From the NCBI GenBank assembly GCA_029204225.1, contig CM055099.1, positions 68,381,084-68,441,083 on the forward strand: a stretch of DNA of 60,000 nt. Direction: 5' to 3'. Both the position numbers and the translations under genes were made by a program. The notes below the pieces were generated by a model that ran no database searches, had not been told where the DNA came from, and saw nothing but the letters and a program-made list of their open reading frames with translations. This DNA is from Diphasiastrum complanatum (Eukaryota > Streptophyta > Lycopodiopsida > Lycopodiales > Lycopodiaceae). This document shows, piece by piece, positions 41,713 to 53,200 of the stretch (its first letter is position 1; the number at the start of each line of letters is the position of its first letter).

Positions 41713-44700
41713 TTTCTAAGGCATTCTAGCCACTTTGTCGCATTTTTCGCAAAGGGGTGAAAAAGGCAAAAAAGGCGAAGGTGCCTTAAGAATGGTTTCT
41801 AAGGCATTTTGGCCACTTGGCCACTGTGTCACTTTTATCACTAAGGTGCAAAAAAGGCTAAGGTGCTAAAAATGGTTAAGGCAAAAAAAAAATTTAAACG
41901 GAAAAATGTGAAGGTTCGAAAACATGTAGTCGGCCTTTGGTTTTCAGGATGCTCATTACTTGAACGATTTGTTTAAGACTGAGCATAAGAAATCTAACAA
42001 ACTTGGCCGCTGTGTGAGAATCCCTAGAGCAACTTGAGAATTTCCAAGCCTTGGTAGCAAATCAGCGTGGAGAACATGTGCATCCAAAGTGTCCTACAAA
42101 GAAGAAGCCACAAAGTCAGGGGTACCAATAGGGATACCGAGCGCCCAAATCCCGTGGACTGGGGTATTGAAACTTGCATGTAAAGGAAACTCAACAGGAA
42201 GGCCCTGAGGACACCAAGCCGCGCATTTACTTTAATAAAGTTTGACTTTTTTGTTTTAACCACTTAGATGCACTAGCATAATTATGTACAATGTTTTTAT
42301 TGTACATATGCCAAGATGTGTGGTCAAGCTTGGAGTAAAAAAGGCTTCTAGCTTACTGCAACTAGGATTAGAGCCTATTACCAACTATCATGCCAACTCT
42401 TCTCCGATTGGGCTACAATGAGAGAGATTAAATTTCAACTTCAAACCATTCGTTTGCCAACCATGAGAAAAGTTCATACCCTGATAGGAATTTTAAAACC
42501 TAGAACCCAATTTGGACTTTAGCCAACTACCTTGCATCTACAAAAGATTATACTTTATATTGCTTTATCTTGACATTTCATTTTATCTTCTAGAGCAATG
42601 TTGCAAATAGATTGTCTTTTTATGAAGGGCATGAATTTAGAACTCATTTTCTAACGATTTCAAATATTGGCATGTAGATGGCTCATTTTGAATTTGATTA
42701 TAACATCTTTCATCATAAGTAACATATTCCTAGCAAAAACTTTCAAAAATAACCTTTTCTATTATTATGATAAGTATTGAAAAGTCTACCGTCACTCTTT
42801 GGGGTGTCTTAAAACTAGGGAAATTTCAACATCCCTTTGAACTTGAAAACCTTTCATATGTTCAAATGTTTTTTTGCATTCTTGATAGCATCATGGAAGT
42901 TTCTTTTTCTTGTGTATGACATTCACTTCACCAGCTATTCATTTCCATCTTGTCACTTTGTATTTATATGGTTACCATATCAATTGTGTGATATAACCAT
43001 CACAAGTTTGAAACCAATGAATATCACTCTACATTATGAAGGTTGGATGGTATGCTTCAATTATTGAACTATGGAACTAGATTCTATTAGAAAAAACATT
43101 TGGTAGCATAGTTGTTGTACATGCTATACCTATAAATAGAATGGTTTTGTATACTTATAAAGGGGATGGTTTTGTCTTAAGACTCAAAGTGCATTGAATA
43201 TACATGCTTGCATACCATGGTGGAACAATGAATCTTTGATGTCTTCATGCCTATCCAAATACAGATCTCTATATTGCAAAAGAAGAACCCATAAAGTGTT
43301 GGATTAGAAACAACCACGTATTCGTACTCGTACTTATCGGTAGAAATGGACATCATTGGACTCAAATATTCATCCACCCATAGACAACAATAACTCTACA
43401 TGATAGAGATGGGTAAAGGCATTTATGGCTTTAGAATATATCAAACAACTTTCTATGTGAAAGTAGATAGAAAGTATGAGCTATGAAGAGTACAGAAATG
43501 CATATAACAACATCACTCAAGTAAAAGATGTAAAAACCTTCATACAACAAAAATATGTGATAAAAAGAATGAAAAGATAGAAGAGAAAAATTGCAACAAT
43601 AATAAATATCTAGACAAGTAAATTCAAACATTCAAACTATTTGGTTATGAGCAAAATCAAGAAATACAAGAAAATTCATGAGATAAGAACTTTGTTGTGA
43701 TGACATCTTTCAACAATTTACATGCATATGAACTCATAACATGTAAAAGAAGGCAATACTAATCAACATGTTTACATCTTAATATTTGGCATTATGGCAA
43801 ACACTACATGTTCAAGGGGTCATAGTTATGCACATGGCACTAGACCAAGCATGGGATCCTTGCTCTACTATAAAGCGTGTTGCATTGAAGTGAAATATAC
43901 GAAACAAAAGCATAGATGCATAGTAAAGTTGATTGAATCAAGGCGTTGACTATTGTATTATAATAACATTTTTAAAAAAACTATGGCATTCAATGGAAGT
44001 ATCATATTTAATCATATAAATATGTGAATGTATGGTTGGGGATTGAAATAGGAAGAAACTTTGAACCACTTGAGTAGAAGCTAGAATGGTTATTTGGTGG
44101 TCAACATCTTGTCACCTATACAAATACTATGTTGATCACAAGCCAAAAATATGCATTACCATAATTGAAACACTAAGAGATCCAAAAACTTGATGGTTGC
44201 AAGTTCATGCAAAAATGACCTAGCAACTGGGAGCATAGCTTGTGTGCACTAAAATAATTGCAAAAGTTGTATTGCAATGAGGTCATGATGTTGCCAACCA
44301 CTTAAATAGATACAAAGATTTGTGACAGATGTTTTCACAAACTATGTCAATTTTGTAATAGGCAACAAACTCTCCGTGCCTCAAGCATCATGCATTCCCA
44401 AGACAATTCAGTCCTTTTCATTAATTGGCACGATAAGATGCAAAATGTGCACCCCAAATGTTTTACATTGCCAATAATTATTTACATCAAGCATGCATAA
44501 TTCTTAAATATATTGTTCATGTCCCAAGAATCCCAAGGCAATTCCAGCTAATTCCCCCTCAAAATTGCCACATCACATAAATCCAACAAACTCATGCTAT
44601 TTGCCAACTGTTCTCATGTACACCATTTGTGTCTAAATGCTAGAGAGCTAAAAATAGTTTTTTAGTTGTAGTGTTCAATCAATGCAAGCCCCACTCCAAC

Positions 44701-46590
44701 TTGCAAGTCCCTAATAGGCCCCACATCAAAGCCAAAGGCTAGGTAGTTGTACCATTAAATGTTTTTTTAAGCTTAAAAAACCTACAACTTTCCAAAAGTG
44801 CAAATTCAAAATTAGCCCAAAAGTCCAAATTTTAGCACTTAAATAACTTAATATTTTAACCTATTTTCTACTAAAGTATAATACAACTTACTACAATAAA
44901 CGATGGCAATTAACAAAGTTTACCTTTCACATCTAAACACAACACTCATTATTAGAATTCCAACAAAGCAACAATATCAAAACATGAGCATGGATAGACA
45001 CCCCACAATTTATTTTCAACCTCTTAATCATTCTTTATAATAAGAAACCAATTGTTGAACTCTCTATAATCAACAATAATGCACTTTGTTTTGGGCTAAT
45101 CGATTCTTAAGAACATTTTATAAGAGAACTATTTCAAGATGACAATAAAATATGCTTAGGAAGAATTGCAATTTTTTTTGAGTTTGGCTGAGTGAGTGCT
45201 GAGAGTAGATAATTGTATGAGGGAGAAGGTCACGGTCTAAGGCCCTTACCTCAGAAAAGGACCTTTCACCAAGAGTGCTAGCTTGTGGTGGAAGGCCCTT
45301 TTGCCAACCGCAGGGCTAGAGATGAGGGCCTTCTCTGATGTGAAATCACAATTGAGTTTCCTTTCTATTACATAATTGCATGGCGCATTATTCAACCTTC
45401 CACGGAAACGTTATGTAACTTTGAAGCTCGCCGTTTTTGTGTTAGTATGGTAGGTAATGAAGGAGACATCAAAGTCTTCATAAAAAATGAGACATTGATT
45501 TCACAACATATTGGAGTGCAAGCACTAGGTGTTAGCTGCAACCTAGAACTTGAAATGTTGTAGGGTTGTCATAAGCGCTAACAAATGAATGCCATCGAAT
45601 GCCCGATTGGGTTGACGAGAGGGACCTAGAGTTTGGACTCGATAGTAATTTTTTGATATCGTTAGTTTTGTTTACTAGTTTTTTCTTAACCAAATTTTGT
45701 TGCCAATCTTGAGTTTGTGAAAATTTCTAATTTGATCTTCTACGTATTATGAATATTGACAAAAATCTTAATATATGGCATTTATTTACAAGTGTAATGT
45801 TTATTATTAGTAGGGTATATTACAATGAGCAGTAGCCAACCCTATAAAAGAATTATCGTTGCCAAGTACAAAAAAACTCCTTGTTTACTTACTACAAAGT
45901 ATATGGCATTTATTTACGAAGTAGAACATTGATTATCAATTGGATATCAACACTAGCGAGCCAATGTTGTATGTGTGGTACTTAAGGACTTATTCTCCAA
46001 CAAATATATGGTTTGCAAGTCCTAAAATCAATACATGAATAGATAACGAACTGATGACAACTCGGTCTATTAGAAAAAAAAAAAACATGTAGAACACTAT
46101 TCAAGAAACCTTTTTCGAGTTATCCTCAAAAAATCGGAATGTTTTGAAAAGTCTTGATTTTTAAAAGGTTACTCCTTATTAAAGAGTTTATTTGCCTATA
46201 TAACAAACTCAAAATTTTCATGATATGATTTTTGAGAATAGATGCCAGTTCAATTCCTATATTTTGTTGGCTTTTGGAACGCTACCCAAACAAGTGTCCA
46301 ACGCCAATCGTAATGCCTTGTGCTCAGGTGTCCTTTGTATTTTGGGACCACCTCCAGGAGCATAATGTCCATCCAATTTTCTCTCTCCTAGGAATATGTC
46401 ATTCTCTGTCATCTCTCCGGTGGAATGCACGCCTCTCTCCGGTGGAATTTGCATGTGCTATGTGGCAGCCCGTCATTGGCTGTCCACATCCACATTCCAC
46501 CACCAAACGAAAAAAAATTTGCGAAAAAAAAAACGGCTAAAAAACCAAAAAAGAAAGAAAAGAAACTGGTCCACGCGTACGGCCGTATTG
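41713..46590. other. AT-rich DNA with no gene recognised
   Basis: The interval from 41891 to 46230 has only short frames without motifs. It includes a reduced GC-rich patch at 45215-45350 with GAAGGCCC and AAGGCCCTT words that echo the elements at 46.65 and 59.9 kb. Nothing supports an RNA gene by eye. Confidence 0.5.
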
Positions 46591-46599
46591 TACGGCCAA

Positions 46600-46735
46600 A
46601 ATACGAAAAAAAAAAAAAAAACCTTCCACAATGGCATTACGTAGGGGAAGGCCCGAAGCTTCTTTGCTGGTCGGGGCCTGCCCGAGGGCCCTCAAGCAGG
46701 CCTGCCCCCCCCACCCCCAAGGCCCCGTGTTAAAA
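46600..46735. repeat. A-run followed by GC-rich TAGGGGAAGGCCC repeat
   Basis: Poly-A (46606-46620) precedes GTAGGGGAAGGCCCG, GGGCCTGCCCGAGGGCCCTC and CAGGCCTGCCCCCCC. The same layout (poly-A, then CGCAGGGGAAGGCCCC) recurs at 59860-59985. The ends look like short hAT-type or foldback termini, which is tentative. Confidence 0.4.
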
Positions 46736-47390
46736 TTTCAAAAAAAAATTCATTGGAATATATTGGGTGAATAAACTAAACCACCTTAAATTACAGCTTT
46801 AAGTTTAATAAATGGGATTCCCCATTCAGAGAAAATGAATTCGTAATATTGTTGTGCGAGCACAAAGAAGGAAAGTGACCGGCCAAGATGGTGGATAGGG
46901 ACAGCTGACCGGCTGGGCGTGAGGCCATCTCAAAGTACGTGGCTCTCGAGAGTCGGGATGGTGGGCCCCGGACATGACGTGTCGGTGGTGCCGTTCCTTG
47001 AAAACTCCGCACGTATAGGGAACTGAAGGCTGCCGCGTGGTCATGGGCAGTTGTCCAATCACATGCCGCGTGGTCATGACTCAATTACATGCCGCGCAGA
47101 GCAGACGATATATGAGCACCTCAGATTTTGTTCTTGTTTTGTTGGCAAGTTAGGGTTGCTTAGCCGCCAATTTGCCAAATCGATGGTGGATGATTGGGCG
47201 AAATGAAATCGGCGACACGGCCACCGGCCGGCCGGCCTGGCCCCCCCACTAATGATATTGATTAGTGACCAATGGAATTATTATGGTCTCAGAAAAAGAA
47301 ATATTATTCGACATAATCATATTTTTGCCACGTATGTAACGCTGGTCATAGGCACGGTCATTTTCTTGAGTTGGCGTGGATTTGTACCCC
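46736..47390. other. Upstream region of the TPP gene, no coding sequence recognised
   Basis: GC-richer than the DNA to its left. The decamer GCCGCGTGGT occurs twice (about 47033 and 47063) and CGGCCGGCCGGCC lies near 47227. Antisense open frames have no motif. Confidence 0.4.
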
Positions 47391-47412
47391 CGCCATTATA
47401 AACCCCAGCCTG
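47391..47412 (+). promoter_or_regulatory. Candidate TATA box of the TPP gene
   Basis: CGCCATTATAAACCCC has a good TATA core with CCAG downstream, in the orientation of TPP. It is the best TATA-like site in the GC-richer region. The transcription start was not determined. Confidence 0.35.
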
Positions 47413-50275
47413 GCCTTCCCGTAGTACGTCGGAACAGCCACCCTACATTTTCCCTTAACTAGAAACTTGAGATAATCTGGAATGAGGGAATCGAAAGAGT
47501 TGCTGCCGTCTGCTCCAACCGCACTATAAAATCTCTATTTGTGGGTGGTTTTGGGAGAAGGAAAAGGTTCTGTTTTAAGAATGGGAGGGATTCTCATAAA
47601 AAGGTTCCTAGTTCTTATGATTGTCCTATAATTGTAGGCATCGTACTGAGCAGCAAGGCTTTAAGATGGCATCAGAGGAAAGGGAGGCCGTTGTAGTGAA
47701 GGCTTCGTATTAAGTGGCTGCTTCAACTTTCTGCAGCCAATCCGGACCGTTCTAAATCGTAATATGATACAATAAAAGGAGAGAGGAGGGAGGGAGGGGC
47801 CTCATCATTTCTCCTCTCTGCCATCTTTAGCCACCGAGGAGCTGTTTTCACAGCGATCCATTCATTTGATCGGTCCATCTAGTGATTGGCGCTTCTCGTT
47901 GCGCTGCGCAATTGTTTCTCACTACTGCAATTCGTGAGACGATTCTCGTTTGCGGCATTCAGTTGTGCTTCTTGCTAGCTAGCAATAAGGTTATTAATTT
48001 TATCTTCTGACGTTGAGTTTCTTTCTGTTCCTGCAAATGGCTGTTGTATTCAGCGTTCAGGATATCGCGTAGTAGTAGCCTGTCGTGGTTTGCCCTCATT
48101 TGTTTTTCATTTTAGTGTGCAACTTGACTGGTTCAATGCTGCTGCAACAGCTGCGAATCTGCTGATATCTGACGCTTTTCATGATTCTGTTCCAATAAGT
48201 GGCAACCCACTGAATCCCGAGTGCAGGCAAATTAATCTGACTACATATTGGTGTCTTCATGAAGGCTCAATTTTGCACAGTTCTTCAACTACTCGTCTTA
48301 GACCTTGTTCGTTTAGGCAATTGTTCTTTCTGAGCTTCTTTTTGGTTCAGACATTTGTTTATCATACTGGCAGATATCGTAAGTTATAGGTTAACTGTCA
48401 CTAGAGCCTATGCCCGATCTTTTACTCGTCTCATATATTTGTACGTGACCTTTTACACCAATGTTTTGATAATTGTTGCAAATTTTGAGGAAGATTTGGA
48501 GGAACTTCAGTAGTACTCTACATTTCACTTTGTCCATTAAATTCTAACTTGGCAGATGCCCGCTCGTTCTGCATCAATGATTGGCTGACGATGAAGATGT
48601 CTATTTTTAGCTGTTTGGAATCGAAGACTTTCTTATAACGCAGCTTTGGTTCGCTTTGTAAAATACTTCGAACGTAAAGATTGTAACGCTCCTATGTCTG
48701 TGTTGTCTGTGTTCAGTTGCCTTTTTCCATGATTCATCTGTGCCTCACTCCGTATGAGAACTGTCATTTCTAGTATCGTCTTCACAATGTTTTTTCTATG
48801 CGTTTTGGCTTTCATTATCAGCATCAAGGCTTTTTGGAGGGAACTGTCGGTATGATTTTGAGGGTTTCCTTGGCAATGTTCGCAGACTTTCGCTACAAAA
48901 ATGGCAAATCACTAGTTACCAGGGAGAGGCGCCGTAAATAATCACTGTGGCGAGACTCTTCAATGGCTTCGAAACTGCGACGATTACGGTAACGAGCGAA
49001 AGGAAGCATCTGCCGGCAAATAGTGAGAAAGTCATTCATTTAGCCAATTTACATCTGATTTTGAAACGGCTACACTCTGTGGAATGCCGATTGCAAGATT
49101 GTTCCAAGATCCAATATTAGCGCGGTCGATAGTCCACAGAATAGTAAGTTTGGAACATTGATGCAGTGCCCGATGGAATTGCTACGCTGACAGCACGTGA
49201 GGTATTTGGGTGGATTCTCTGTGAGCACAAGAGTACTGTTTTGTAGTTTCTTTCTGTGACGAGGATAAAGCAATAAGGTGTGGGTGTACTCGGATTGATA
49301 AACGTATTCATATTTTAGTCACTGATAAGGGCTAGCTTTGTTCTCACAGAAACAGAGACTTTCTGTATTTTACGAAACTTGCTTTTTTCTCTTAGCAGAT
49401 TAGTAGCCATTGTTAAGGGCTATCCTTGTTCTCACATAAACGTAGACTTAGTTTATTTTACCACACTTGCTTCTCTCTTAGCAGATTAGCAGCCATGCAA
49501 CTCATCCAGAAGTGTTGTCTAGTATTTTTGGGCAGTTATTTTTCCTAGTTCAGAATCTCTCTGACACAATCATGCCTAACTTAAGCGAGACATACTGTCA
49601 TGTAAGTTACGAGTGCTGCAATTATCGTGGATTTTTACAGTTACAGAGGAAGTAACTTAATATACCTATCTGTCAATTACAAATCTGTAACTGTGGCTCG
49701 CTTAAAAAAATACTAAATGCAGACGACTAAGACTTCTCTCATTCACCTATCTGACGACAGGACGCTCTCGTTCACCCATCTGATAAACCGCTCTCTTTCA
49801 CCTATCTGATGACAGAAGATATTCCGTTTTTAAGTTTCTAATACGTAAGCGACAATAAGTCTATGCAGAACGTTACTTTTGTAGGGAAAAGCCCTAGAAG
49901 TTTATACTCCGAGCCTGGAGGAAAAGATATATCTTTGCATAACGTTTAACGTGTCATTCACAAGCTATGCTTTGCAGTTTTATTGCCACGCCATTGGCTT
50001 GACTATACTTCGTGACGAAATGCAACCAAGGACGTTTTGGTCCGTAGCAAGTATGTCGCTTGATAAGTGATGAAGTGGAATATCTATTGTGTTGAGTGCA
50101 GGAAAGAAGCCTGATCTCGGCCACAGCGATTTTTTCTGATCCAGGAATGCGTGCTTATAGCAACCAAATTCAGTTCTACAGTGACTGAAGAATAATATAG
50201 ATAGTACATTGATCTGGAAAGACGAAGATTTATTTAGTGTGATCTCAGTGGAGCAAGGCAGACGTTCGTGGTGAA
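47413..50275 (+). other. Probable 5' untranslated region with intron(s) of the TPP gene
   Basis: The CT/GA-rich stretch at 47780-47830 has the look of a plant 5' UTR. A plausible 3' splice site (GTGTTGAGTGCAG, ending at 50101) would put about 170 bp of leader in the coding exon. That leader holds a 13-codon upstream ORF (ATG at about 50146). Repeats inside: two 88-bp copies (49326-49496) and three copies of CTCTCRTTCACCYATCTGA (49735-49810). Frames at 48090 and elsewhere show no domain. Confidence 0.38.
49326..49496 (+). repeat. 88-bp tandem duplication
   Basis: TAAGGGCTAGCTTTGTTCTC...TTAGCAGATTAGTAGCCA (49326-49413) is repeated at 49414-49496 with small changes. Confidence 0.8.
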
Positions 50276-53200
50276 ATGGCGCTGAAATCTAAGCAAACAG
50301 GGGTGCATAAAGATGCAGCATCTCCTTACTCGAAAATTTCAGCAGCCTCTTTGTCATCTTTGGCTGCTTCTTCTCCCCTCTACTCCTGCCGTTCAGCCAA
50401 GTCACCAACAATTACCCCAGCTTTAGCGGCCTCTATTTCGCTTTCGTCTCAAAGAAAACCACATACACGTCAGAGTGATCTTGCTATGGTCAGCGGTTGG
50501 TTACAGGCTATGAAAGCAGCGTCTCCTCCTCGTGCAGCAACTTTGCAATCTGCGAATTTTAATGGATCGAGACAGGCTGTTTTGGAAGCTCAATACATCG
50601 ATTGGGTCGTAAGTATTCATGTGCTCGGACTTCAGAGTCCGTCGCAGGGAACACGATATAAAGATGCAGCTTCATTGTCTTACTTTCGGTTGTCTAGAAA
50701 TTTGGGATTTTTTTTCTGGTCATGATCTCAGTCAGAATTGGCAATACAAGTTTCATTTGTTAGGGGATGTAAGTACCACGCAGTGGTTTGAAATTGTGTA
50801 AGATCTATTCAGTGCACGCCTTGCACCATCCAACTTAAAGTCCATTTTTGTTCTACTGTAGGCCAAACATCCATCAGCGCTGGCTAATTTTGAGAAAATG
50901 ATGGAGGCTGGAAAGGGAAAGCAAGTTGCACTTTTCCTAGATTATGACGGCACTTTGTCTCCTATAGTTGAAGATCCAGATCGTGCATACATGTCTGATG
51001 CGGTATGTACTGAAGCATTTCAATATGTTCTCTTGATCGCCAAAATTTCTAGTTCGATTTATTTTATTCCTGAGTATGTAATAATCATGTTATTAAAATC
51101 CCTTATAATGTTTTGTAATTTTGTTGATCACAAATTCACAATAATTATTTATGCATTATAGTCTGCTCTATCCATGAATGTTTGCGTATTTGTGCTTTCG
51201 TTTGTTTTCAACCACTTCTAAACTTTCTATTAAATGCACACAACTTTTCTTTCATAACACAGCCTCAATATCACGACTGGTTGTAATTGTCTTTTTAATC
51301 AGATGCGAGCTGCTGTTAAAGAAGTTGCAACGCATTTCCCAACAGCTATTATCAGTGGAAGAAGCAGAGATAAGGTTAGAATATAACTCCTTTGGTGAAC
51401 TTGTTGCTGATGAATAGGATACTTTACAGCTTAGGTCCAAATCATTAAAGTATGCTTGCTTGTATCGAGTTTGTAGCAGCAGTCCCGACGGTTCAGGATG
51501 GAACTGCCTGCATATTACGAAACTTGGGGATTCTATCCTTTTGCCTCTAGTTTCAGTTTGGAAGTATTATCACCTTTCTGCAATCGCAGTGTTGAAACTT
51601 CTGTCATGTTTAAAGGTGTTTATTTTCTCCGACACAACAGAATTTTTACAACAGAATTTTTACTTACATAGTAGCCTGCTCTGAAAATGTGGCAGTCAAC
51701 AAAATTTTTCAAACTACGATGCCCTTGTGTAGAATATCAATGGAAAATAGGGTTGTGAATGATTTCATTATAAGTAATTGACTAGATTTACTTCTGCATT
51801 GTGAAATTTGATTTAATTCCACGTCGATGAAGAGAATTTCAGCAATTGGGATGAGTTTCCAAGGTATTTACGTTGTGAAACAAGAATCACTAGCGTGGAT
51901 ATGAAAGTTCATTTGATTTGAATACATTTTGCTAGCAAATGCCTGTTCGCTTAGGTCGGTGGCAGAGCTGGTTTTCAAGTTTACGAGTTTGTGCAATTAG
52001 CCCAATTTGCACTTAGATATGCTCACTCTATTTGAGTCGATGGTCTTCCAGGTGTACGAATTTGTGCAATTAGCCGAACTTTTCTATGCCGGCAGCCATG
52101 GCATGGACATTATGGGACCTGCCGAGGGTTGCAATGGCGTGAAAGTTGATGGCACTAGAGGCATGGATGAAAAGGTTTGTTTTGTCCACAAAACCCCAGG
52201 TTTTCATTTGTTTTATCAGCTGCTCATGTAGCTTTAGCTGTTCTTTGAGCTATAGCTGTTTCTTGAAATATTGACTCCATAGAGACTTTGTTATGTTACT
52301 CTTGATTTTATATATGAAAAACTTTCAAAGAAGAGGGAACGATGACAGCTACTGCTACCTCAAGCTACTCTCTAAATGTGAAGCAACGACCTCCAGACAA
52401 TCACTCGGCCAAAAGAGTGCATGGACTCCTATATACAAGTTTGTGAGAGAACACAAACTATTGAGGCCTCCCACCCCAAGGGATCCAATAATAAATAAAT
52501 TGATGTCAATAATGAAACGAAACTCTAATAACCTGTCAGTACAATGTCATAGAAAAATTGCTACAAAATTACATGCACTGAAGATGCTTCAAAATATATT
52601 TTGAAGAAGAATCTGAAAACCAGGGAATAGGATTATCAATTGCACTATATATGTCTAATGGATCCAAGTGTGGAAGAGCTAGATTGGTGTCTCAGGCGTC
52701 CCGTGAAGAGAGATAAATCTAACTGTTAGGGTAATCTTAAAATGTCTATTAACAAGTGAAGATGTGAGAATTGAGTCGCTGACCTAGGAAATAGGTTCAG
52801 TATCAGTTCTCAAGTTTTCAGGCATACAACTACCAAAAGAAAAAATCTTACTGGGCTCAGTGTAAGTTTTTCAATAGAAATTCTTAAAGGCGTCAGTTTA
52901 TTTCCCCTTCATATTATCTGTTTTAACTACCTGTCATAACATTGAAACTTGTGGTGACAAGAGTTTTGATTGTTGGGTGAATGCAGGGAAATGAAATTGT
53001 TTTTTCTCAACCCGCTAGTGAGTTTTTGCCGATGATGAATGAGGTATTTTGTAGGTCATGTTGCATAATCGTGCTCTACAAGGTCTTAAAATTATCTGTG
53101 CTGAAGCAATCTGATATTCAGGTGGAACCTGTAAACTTGTATTTATATCTTTTCTAAACCGTAAAGGAAAGTTTGAAGTTTGACGTGGCATAGTCTTCTA

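Noticed and set aside
46790-47084. Antisense 97-codon frame near 47 kb
   Set aside because: Overlaps another antisense frame, has low similarity to anything known, and sits in the GC-rich TPP upstream region.
48090-48389. 99-codon frame upstream of TPP as a separate small gene
   Set aside because: No recognisable features. It lies in what is probably the 5' UTR intron of TPP.
50898-51161. Separate short genes inside the TPP span (frames at 50898, 51178, 52007, 54224 and others)
   Set aside because: Each is an exon read through into its intron or a chance frame. The exons join with GT-AG introns into one 402-residue enzyme.
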